Assembly (NCBI RefSeq): GCF_000255655.1
Contig: NZ_JH636434.1
Coordinates: 232,977-296,976, forward strand
DNA length: 64,000 bases
DNA from: Schlesneria paludicola DSM 18645
Lineage (GTDB): Bacteria; Planctomycetota; Planctomycetia; Planctomycetales; Planctomycetaceae
Direction: 5' to 3'
Both the position numbers and the translations under genes were made by a program. Below are positions 57,764 to 64,000 of the stretch, piece by piece; within the stretch, counting starts at the first letter, position 1, and each line of letters starts with the position of its first letter. The notes below the pieces were generated by a model, which was not told the origin of the DNA, did no database searches, and worked only from the letters and a program-made list of their open reading frames with translations.

Positions 57764-57765
57764 TC
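57728..57765. repeat. Perfect 12-bp inverted repeat at the IS630 break point
   Basis: GAACCAGAAAAA (57728-57739) and TTTTTCTGGTTC (57754-57765) are exact reverse complements around a 14-base spacer containing GTGTCAGGAACC. It sits exactly where the transposase similarity ends. Confidence 0.75.
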
Positions 57766-57853
57766 AGAATCTAAAAACGCAAAGAAGGGCTGCTGAACGA
57801 GGAATTCGATCGCACCAGCGTTTCTGACAGAAATCGATATGAAGGGCTCAATG

Positions 57854-57894
57854 AAAGAGTCCGTGACGTACGCAGGGCATGTCACGGACTCTTT
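57854..57894. terminator. Hairpin 3' of the M16 peptidase gene
   Basis: A perfect 14-bp stem (57854-57867, AAAGAGTCCGTGAC; 57881-57894) with a 13-base loop. It is 36 bases beyond the M16 stop on the minus strand, so it can terminate that transcript; a short U-run exists on both sides. Confidence 0.72.
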
Positions 57895-57930
57895 GTAATT
57901 AAGTGAGGATTTCAGGAATTCTTCGTGAGT

Positions 57931-60642
57931 CTACTTCTTTAGATCGCCAGCAATCGCGTTGACGAGCTTTCCGGCGTTGATGTGTTTTTGGAGCGCTTCG
58001 ATCACGTCGTTTCGCTTGAGGGCCAAGATCTTTGCCTCGAGCTTCGCCTGGTGTTCTAGCGTCCTACCCAAAAGCAATGCGTTGGCGAGGATGCCGGTCA
58101 ACTTGGCGTCGTCGCCTCGATCGGCTTCTTGACTTTTCACCCAACCCTCTTGAGAGTCTGACAATTCACTGTCGGTTGGACCATCTTTCAGCAGCCGTTC
58201 AATTTCCTCACGGGCCAGAGTGACCACCTTTTCGACGTTCATCGGATTGCAAATCGCGTACACGGTCAACGTGGATCGTTGATCCAAGGCACTCGAGCGG
58301 AATCCCGTGCCGACTCCATAAGACAATCCCTCTTTCTCGCGGATGCGGCTCATCAGGCGCGAGGCGAATCCGCTGCCGCCCAGGATTTCATTACCGACGA
58401 TCAAACCGGGATAGTCCGGGTGATCATCACGGAGTGGCATCAGCAGTCCCGCGAAGTAAATTGCGTTGGCTTTGTCAGGCGTGTTGATGCGGATCATTTC
58501 CGGTTTGGGTTGCGGGTCACCCTTACGTGCAATTCGCTCGTAGGGTTTCTTCGACTTCCAACCGGCGAGTGTCGCCGTCATCACCTTTTTCACTTCTTCT
58601 TCGTCAAAGTCGCCGACAAGGACGAGTTCGCCTGCCTGAGCGGAAACGAACTCTTCATAAACCTTCTTGATTGCTGCGACGTCGAGCTTTTTCACAAGGG
58701 CCAATTCGTCGACGAAGCTTGGCAGGTGGCGAACGTCACCCGCAGGATAGGGGCTAAGTTTTTGCTGAATCGCACGTGGGGCCAACGCCTGAGGCTCGGC
58801 TGTTTGTTCTTCCAATTCACCTGTTCGGCGCTGCTTGAGGATCTCAAATTCCTCTGTGGACAGCGCTGGTTCGCGTAGAATCTGTTGCAAAAGTTCCAAC
58901 GCGGGGATCAGGTTTTCACGTTTCGATTGAATGGCGAATGTGGCCTCGCCCGCCCCACCGCTGGCAATGAGGGTCGTTTGCAGTTCATCGAGCTTATCGG
59001 CGACCTGTTCGCTGGTCAGTTTCTTGGTGGCTCGCGCCATGAGTTGCGGAAGGAACTCACAGGCCTCGGACATGCCGAACAGCGATTCTGCGGTTCCGTA
59101 TCGCAGACGCAACTGTAACGAGACGGTGTTGCCTCGTGTTTTCTTCGGAAGCAAAGCGACCTTGACGCCTTCGATTGTCGAGCGTTTCACACGGGCTTCG
59201 ATGGCGGCGGGTGAGGCATCAAACGCCTCAACTGCAGCAGACTCTTCACGTCCTTTGTAGTCTTTGACGAGCGCCGCGATATCAGGAGGACTCGCGATCG
59301 GAGTGCGTTGTGGCTGCTGTGTCGGAACATAGATTCCGACGGTGCGGTTGCTGGTTTGCAGATACTTCTTCGCGACTCGATTCACATCGTCGACGGTCAC
59401 CTTGGCAATCCGGTCGCGGTTCAGGAAGAACAGTCGCCAATCCCCTGCCGCCGTCGATTCGGCAAGTTCGACCATCAGTCGCGGGGTGTCCGAACTGATT
59501 TGGTCGATGTACTTCTGGAACTGAAGCTTGGCGCGAGCGACTTCGGCTTCGGTGATCCCGCCACTGACGACCTCTTCGATCGTATCGATGATTCCTTCGG
59601 CTACGGAATTCGTTTCGTTTCCGGGAACGACTTCCGCAGAGATGTACATGGCGCTCGGGTCATGCCAGGCATAGGCCATTCCTTGAACTTTCGCGGCGCG
59701 TCGCCGCTCGACCAGTGACTTGTAGAGTCGGCCCGTTTTGTCGGCGGTGAGCGTCGCTTCCAGAACCGCGACGGCCGCGAATTCGTCATCGGACGCGGCG
59801 GGAATGTGATAGACTACACCTGCGACGGCCACGTTGCCGACGCGCCGCAGCGTCACGAGCCGCTCGCCATCCTGGGCCGGTTCTTCGGTGTATGTCGAAC
59901 GAATTGGCTCACTGGGGCGGGCCAACGGACCAAAGTACTTCTGGACGAGCGCCAGCGCTTTGTCTTCTTCCAGGCGGCCACCCACGAACAAGACGACATT
60001 GTCGGGGCGATAGTACTTTTTGTAGAACGCGCGAAGGTTGTCGACCGGAACGCGTTCGATGTCTGCGCGATTGCCGATCGTCGATTTTCCATAGTTGTGC
60101 CACTCATACGCGGTGGCAAACATGCGTTGTTCGAGAATCATCGCGGCGTTATTTTCGCCCATCTCGAATTCATTGCGAACAACCGTCATTTCGCTGGCCA
60201 GGTCTTCGGCCTTGATGGGGCAATTTACCAGTCGATCGGCTTCCCAGGCGATGGCCCATTCCAGGTTCTCGTCGCTGGCGGGCAGTGTTTCATAGTAATT
60301 GGTGCGATCGACCCAGGTCGTTCCGTTGTATTTCGCCCCGCGCGCTTCGAGTTCTTGATCGGGACGGGGGTGGGTGGGGGTGGGCTTGAACAGCATATGC
60401 TCAAGTAGGTGTGCCATCCCGGCTTCGCCGTATCCTTCGTGGCGCGAGCCCACCAGGATCGTCATATTGACAGTGATCTTGGCTTTCGACGGTTCGGGGA
60501 AAATCACGACTCGCAAGCCGTTTTCGAGTTGATATTCAGTTAACCCCTCAACCGTGCCTACCTTAACGGGGTCAGCAGCGTTGATTGAGTTCCATCCCAA
60601 CCCGACGACAGCCAGCAGAGCGAACAACTGGCGATACACCAT
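57931..60642 (-). CDS. Secreted M16-family (pitrilysin/insulinase-like) zinc metallopeptidase
   Basis: A 903-residue exported protein with two M16 repeats. The signal peptide covers VYRQLFALLAVVGLGWNSINA. The inverted zinc motif HLLEH is at 78-82 with the distal Glu in VVRNEFEMGEN. The second, non-catalytic half is complete (GGSGFASRLMSRIREKEGLSYGVG, the conserved R-x8-Y-type block). These enzymes degrade peptides in the periplasm. The ATG at 60642 has AAGGAG nine bases upstream; an in-frame GTG at 60651 overlaps that site and is less likely. Confidence 0.92.
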   Translation of the reverse strand: MVYRQLFALLAVVGLGWNSINAADPVKVGTVEGLTEYQLENGLRVVIFPEPSKAKITVNMTILVGSRHEGYGEAGMAHLLEHMLFKPTPTHPRPDQELEARGAKYNGTTWVDRTNYYETLPASDENLEWAIAWEADRLVNCPIKAEDLASEMTVVRNEFEMGENNAAMILEQRMFATAYEWHNYGKSTIGNRADIERVPVDNLRAFYKKYYRPDNVVLFVGGRLEEDKALALVQKYFGPLARPSEPIRSTYTEEPAQDGERLVTLRRVGNVAVAGVVYHIPAASDDEFAAVAVLEATLTADKTGRLYKSLVERRRAAKVQGMAYAWHDPSAMYISAEVVPGNETNSVAEGIIDTIEEVVSGGITEAEVARAKLQFQKYIDQISSDTPRLMVELAESTAAGDWRLFFLNRDRIAKVTVDDVNRVAKKYLQTSNRTVGIYVPTQQPQRTPIASPPDIAALVKDYKGREESAAVEAFDASPAAIEARVKRSTIEGVKVALLPKKTRGNTVSLQLRLRYGTAESLFGMSEACEFLPQLMARATKKLTSEQVADKLDELQTTLIASGGAGEATFAIQSKRENLIPALELLQQILREPALSTEEFEILKQRRTGELEEQTAEPQALAPRAIQQKLSPYPAGDVRHLPSFVDELALVKKLDVAAIKKVYEEFVSAQAGELVLVGDFDEEEVKKVMTATLAGWKSKKPYERIARKGDPQPKPEMIRINTPDKANAIYFAGLLMPLRDDHPDYPGLIVGNEILGGSGFASRLMSRIREKEGLSYGVGTGFRSSALDQRSTLTVYAICNPMNVEKVVTLAREEIERLLKDGPTDSELSDSQEGWVKSQEADRGDDAKLTGILANALLLGRTLEHQAKLEAKILALKRNDVIEALQKHINAGKLVNAIAGDLKK

Positions 60643-60853
60643 GAACGACACTCCTTGTTTGTCTGCCAGCCTGTTGAATCAACGTGGCCGGCTCCGCCAA
60701 TCTCTGGAAACACCAAGAATCCGTACGAGCCCCAGATGCCCACCCAACACTGGTCCGCAGGTGGTTAATCGAAACCGCGTCATCTTCAGTGAACGCCGAA
60801 AGGCTACACGCCGTCTGGTGATTCTGAAAGTGATGTGACGCATTCGAGGTTGA

Positions 60854-62608
60854 GTGAATCACGAATTGGAGTTAACGTTAGTGCAGGGGGGCGACGCACC
60901 TGGTGCCGAGCCAGAAGGCAGGGATGCGTTTAGGTTTTCGAACCGAAACGCGGCGGACAAGGACGTCACGTTGATACTGACACGCTCCATTCGGCGAAAG
61001 CTGGTAATTGGACTCGCGCTTGTGTTCGCGATGGTCTCACTGCTTTCCATCGCCGGCCTTTCTGCACTCTACGCGTACTGGACGGTCACCGAGAATCTCC
61101 GGGTGAGCCGTAACGAGCCCAGAACGGACGAACTGCTGGCAGCGATGGTCGGGCTGAACCAGGCCCTGATTCGCCCGCCAAAGCAGGGCAATCCTCTGAC
61201 GCCGTTGCCCGCGACGCTGGAGATCGAGCTGAACGAATCGCTTTGGGATGAGCGGCGCGAGAAGGTTCGCACGGAATTGCTCAAGTACTACGATCGACTA
61301 GAGCATCCGTACCATTCGTCGGGGCCGCCGATTCCGCATGGCGCCATCATGAGCAAGTTGGACCATATCAGTACGCGACTGTCGCGGTTGGACGAAGCCC
61401 GCAAGGCACTGAATGACGCGGGCAAAGTTTTGGGCGAGGGAAACCAAGGACAAGATAAGCATACTGCCCTGCGCAAGCAGCGTGAGTTCATCCTCAAAAT
61501 CCTGGTCGAGAATGTGCTGCTGCTTGAGACGCTTGTGCAAGATATTCCCAATCCCGGCAGTTCGGTTGATTCGATCTTGCGTGATTCCGATGCGGCCATC
61601 AAATGGCGGCTCTGGTTGATTGGTGGCGTCACTCTTACGGTGGCGCTGATTTTCGCGGGGCTGATTTATTGTGGTTACCATTGGATTCTGGTTCCGATTC
61701 GTCGACTTCACGATGCCGCGTCGCGCGTGGCCAATGGCAACTACAGCTATCGATTGAAGCTTCGCGGCCGAGACGAGATGGTCGAGCTGGCCGAGATGTT
61801 CAATAAAATGACGGAACGATTTCAGTTCGATAAGGGCAAGCTCGATCGAGAAGTGGAAGAACGAAGTCGTCAAATCTTGCGAAGCGAGCGATTGGCTGGA
61901 ATCGGTTTTTTCGCGTCCGGGGTTGCACACGAAATCAACAACCCGCTGCAGGCGATCGGTGCCGCGGCCGAATCGCTAACAAGTCGGCTACAAGAAGGGT
62001 CACTCGGTCAGGAACTTCCCCCTTCTGATCGTGAATTGCTTGCCACCTACTTGGGGATGATCGAACGCGAATCGACACGCTGTCAGCAGATCACGTCGCG
62101 CGTCCTTGATTTTGCACGAGGGACCAATGGTCCGAAAACTCGGCAGGACTTGACCAAGATTGTGGCCGAAGTGCTTGATATGGTGACGCATATGAGCAAG
62201 TTTGACGGACACACGATCATCTTCGACCGAAGTCGGCCCCATCTGGCGGATGTCAGTGCCGCAGAGATTAAACAGGTCGTGCTGAATCTGGTCGCAAACG
62301 GGCTCGAGGCGATCAGCGGCAAGGGCACGATGACAATTCAGATTCTGGAACTGGTGGATGAAGTGGTCATCAGCGTACAAGATAATGGCTGCGGAATGAC
62401 CGCCTCGGTCATTCAAAACTTGTACGAACCCTTCTTTACTGAAAAGGCCAATGGCAAAGGAACGGGACTGGGGCTTTCGATCACGAATCGAATCGTGAGT
62501 GATCATGGCGGTCGAATTGAAGCGACCAGCGAAGGACCGGGGCATGGAAGTACGTTTCGCGTGCACCTGCCACGGTGTGCCAAGCCCGCCAGTTCGTCCG
62601 CGGCCTGA
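60854..62608 (+). CDS. Membrane sensor histidine kinase
   Basis: A 584-residue kinase. Transmembrane helices at about 49-75 and 252-278 flank an exported sensor region of about 175 residues. HAMP (PIRRLHDAASRVANGNYSYR, about 279-330) is followed by HisKA with the phosphorylated H359 in VAHEINNPLQAI and a complete ATPase domain (NLVANGLEAI, VQDNGCGM, GKGTGLGLSI). The H box with NNPLQ is of the NtrB/PAS-type class. No response regulator gene is adjacent, so it is an orphan kinase. The GTG at 60854 has GAGG close upstream. queA follows after 41 bases. Confidence 0.88.
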   Translation: MNHELELTLVQGGDAPGAEPEGRDAFRFSNRNAADKDVTLILTRSIRRKLVIGLALVFAMVSLLSIAGLSALYAYWTVTENLRVSRNEPRTDELLAAMVGLNQALIRPPKQGNPLTPLPATLEIELNESLWDERREKVRTELLKYYDRLEHPYHSSGPPIPHGAIMSKLDHISTRLSRLDEARKALNDAGKVLGEGNQGQDKHTALRKQREFILKILVENVLLLETLVQDIPNPGSSVDSILRDSDAAIKWRLWLIGGVTLTVALIFAGLIYCGYHWILVPIRRLHDAASRVANGNYSYRLKLRGRDEMVELAEMFNKMTERFQFDKGKLDREVEERSRQILRSERLAGIGFFASGVAHEINNPLQAIGAAAESLTSRLQEGSLGQELPPSDRELLATYLGMIERESTRCQQITSRVLDFARGTNGPKTRQDLTKIVAEVLDMVTHMSKFDGHTIIFDRSRPHLADVSAAEIKQVVLNLVANGLEAISGKGTMTIQILELVDEVVISVQDNGCGMTASVIQNLYEPFFTEKANGKGTGLGLSITNRIVSDHGGRIEATSEGPGHGSTFRVHLPRCAKPASSSAA

Positions 62609-62649
62609 TCCGTGCCTGGTCCCCGTTTCCGAAGAGCCAAGACGATCTG

Positions 62650-63720
62650 ATGTCTCGTTATGACCTGCTTTCCACGTACGACTATCAGCTACCGGACGAC
62701 TTTATCGCCAAGGAGCCGCTGGCCGAACGCGATGCGTCGCGGCTAATGGTTGTCGATCGCCAGTCGGGTTCGATCGAACACCGGCGCATTCGTGATTTGC
62801 CTGCGCTGCTGTACGCAAACGACTGTCTCGTTCTGAACAATAGTCGTGTCCTGCCGGCACGGCTGTTTGGCGTACGAACCGCCACGGGCGGAAAGTGGGA
62901 AGGTCTGTACCTCAGTTCGACCTCGACGGGGTTGTGGCGATTGATCGGCCAAACCCGCGGATATCTTCGCCTTGGAGAAACGATCACGCTTGCGAATGAC
63001 GGCGGGGAAACGCTGCAGTTGAAGCTGATCGAGAAAGAAGCGGACGGAATCTGTCAGTTCGAGCCACTGCGATGTGAAGGCGTGCTTGAACTGCTGCCAC
63101 GATTTGGAACCGTTCCATTGCCGCCGTACATGGATCGTAAGCAGGCCACTGCCAACGACTGGGAACGATACCAGACGACGTATGCGCAATGCCCAGGGTC
63201 GGTCGCCGCCCCCACAGCGGGACTACACTTCACCCCCGAACTGCTTGACGCTTGCCGTCAAAAGGGAATCGGGCGAGCGGAAGTCACACTGCATGTGGGG
63301 ATTGGAACGTTTCGGCCGGTTTCGGTCGAAAATCTGACCGAACACCGCATGCACTCGGAATGGTGTGAAGTACCGCAGGAGACAGCCGACACCTTGTCGG
63401 CCGCTCGATCCGCTCACGGCCGGATCGTCGCGGTGGGAACGACCAGTTTACGGACGCTGGAATCTGCAATTCCGACAGCAGAAACATCGGCCGTGACCCC
63501 ATTTCAGGCATGGCAAGGCGAAACGAATCTCTTTGTTCGACCGCCGTATCGCTTTCGCTCGACCGATATCTTGCTGACCAATTTCCATTTACCGAAATCG
63601 ACGCTGCTGATGCTCGTCGCGGCATTTGGAGGCCTGGATTTGATTCTCGAAGCGTACCGCATTGCAATTGCCGAGCGATATCGCTTCTTCAGTTACGGCG
63701 ATGCGATGCTGATTGTGTAA
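62650..63720 (+). CDS. queA: S-adenosylmethionine:tRNA ribosyltransferase-isomerase
   Basis: A 356-residue QueA, which moves the ribosyl part of SAM onto preQ1 in tRNA to make epoxyqueuosine. It begins SRYDLLSTYDYQLPDDFIAKEPLAERDASRLMVVDR, and contains VLNNSRVLPARLFG, PAPTAGLHFTPELL-type AAPTAGLHF, VTLHVGIGTFRPV and TNFHLPKSTLLMLV, all family blocks. Length is normal. The ATG at 62650 gives the usual N-terminus. It overlaps nothing and follows the histidine kinase gene by 41 bases, perhaps in one transcript. Confidence 0.96.
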   Translation: MSRYDLLSTYDYQLPDDFIAKEPLAERDASRLMVVDRQSGSIEHRRIRDLPALLYANDCLVLNNSRVLPARLFGVRTATGGKWEGLYLSSTSTGLWRLIGQTRGYLRLGETITLANDGGETLQLKLIEKEADGICQFEPLRCEGVLELLPRFGTVPLPPYMDRKQATANDWERYQTTYAQCPGSVAAPTAGLHFTPELLDACRQKGIGRAEVTLHVGIGTFRPVSVENLTEHRMHSEWCEVPQETADTLSAARSAHGRIVAVGTTSLRTLESAIPTAETSAVTPFQAWQGETNLFVRPPYRFRSTDILLTNFHLPKSTLLMLVAAFGGLDLILEAYRIAIAERYRFFSYGDAMLIV

Positions 63721-63785
63721 CGGGGCGCTCAGGCCATTTTTGTCGTCGTAGCAGAAATCGGCGTGACGTGATCCAGAGAACCTGA

Positions 63786-63814
63786 ACCAGGGACGGACTT
63801 TGACTGTCCCTGGT
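63786..63814. repeat. 9-bp inverted repeat 3' of queA
   Basis: ACCAGGGAC (63786-63794) and GTCCCTGGT (63806-63814) are exact reverse complements around an 11-base loop. No T-run follows, so it may be a factor-assisted terminator or part of an unrelated repeat. Confidence 0.55.
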
Positions 63815-64000
63815 CCCACCGACAAGCGGAATTGATATCCGGGCCGACAAACCGCCGGAAAACTTCACCAAAAACCCCGATTGTTCGTGTTCCGCGGATA
63901 CTTACCAACGTGCTGAAATCTGCTCACTCTCGTGGCTGGCGGTTCGACATCTGCGGGCAACTGGATTACAGTAGAGGTTTCAGAACCAGCTTTTCGACGT
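63815..64000. other. Window end without a recognised gene
   Basis: No convincing frame, RNA or repeat is seen up to the end of the window. Confidence 0.3.

Overview
The window looks like chromosome of a planctomycete (Planctomycetota), with moderately high G+C. The inference rests on gene types typical of that phylum: a DUF1559 protein with a prepilin-type N-terminus, an ECF-like sigma factor paired with a membrane Ser/Thr kinase, secreted caspase-like (C14) proteins, a redoxin/cytochrome c/copper-monooxygenase fusion, and a secreted PQQ-type beta-propeller. GTG and TTG starts are frequent, and several are fixed by clear Shine-Dalgarno sites (rpoD, argH, the ABC exporter, carB). No tRNA, rRNA, CRISPR array or prophage was seen. 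Gene families were recognised by eye from translated sequence; no database search was run.

Layout. Bases 1-4000 hold the end of enolase, a bidirectional terminator, then rpoD and dnaG on the minus strand. Bases 4.6-10.7 kb (plus) hold a 1581-residue DUF4011/SF1 helicase/Vsr-like nuclease/DUF3320 protein resembling the single-gene Hhe phage-defence protein, a SRPBCC protein and an ABC ATPase without a permease. Bases 11.3-22.7 kb (minus) hold an SDR, an ABC exporter, the redoxin fusion, a three-gene unit (ExbB-like, DUF2149, membrane-anchored CobN/HmuS-like chelatase) with overlapping stops and starts, and a DUF1559 protein. Bases 23.2-28.1 kb hold a XylR-like regulator and the divergent metR/metE pair.

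Bases 28.4-38.8 kb form the most distinctive locus. An ECF-like sigma factor and a transmembrane Ser/Thr kinase (minus) diverge from a Gly/His-rich secreted protein, a second small secreted protein and two large secreted caspase-like proteins (plus). The kinase tail and the first caspase tail both look DUF4384-like, so signalling and protease components may share a sensing or docking domain. Next is a GlnE adenylyltransferase that carries two ACT-like domains between its halves, an unusual architecture.

Bases 42.9-64.0 kb hold a PQQ beta-propeller protein, a very Ser/Thr-rich protein, a small zinc-ribbon-like protein, a minus-strand run (sialidase-like protein, argH, unknown protein, carB, Gfo/Idh/MocA oxidoreductase), a DASS transporter, a Gly/Tyr-rich secreted protein, an IS630 transposase remnant between two similar hairpins, an M16 peptidase, an orphan histidine kinase and queA.

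A dispersed palindromic repeat of about 135 bp occurs three times. One copy lies near the redoxin fusion. The other two sit immediately 3' of metR and metE in the same orientation relative to each gene, bracketing the methionine module.
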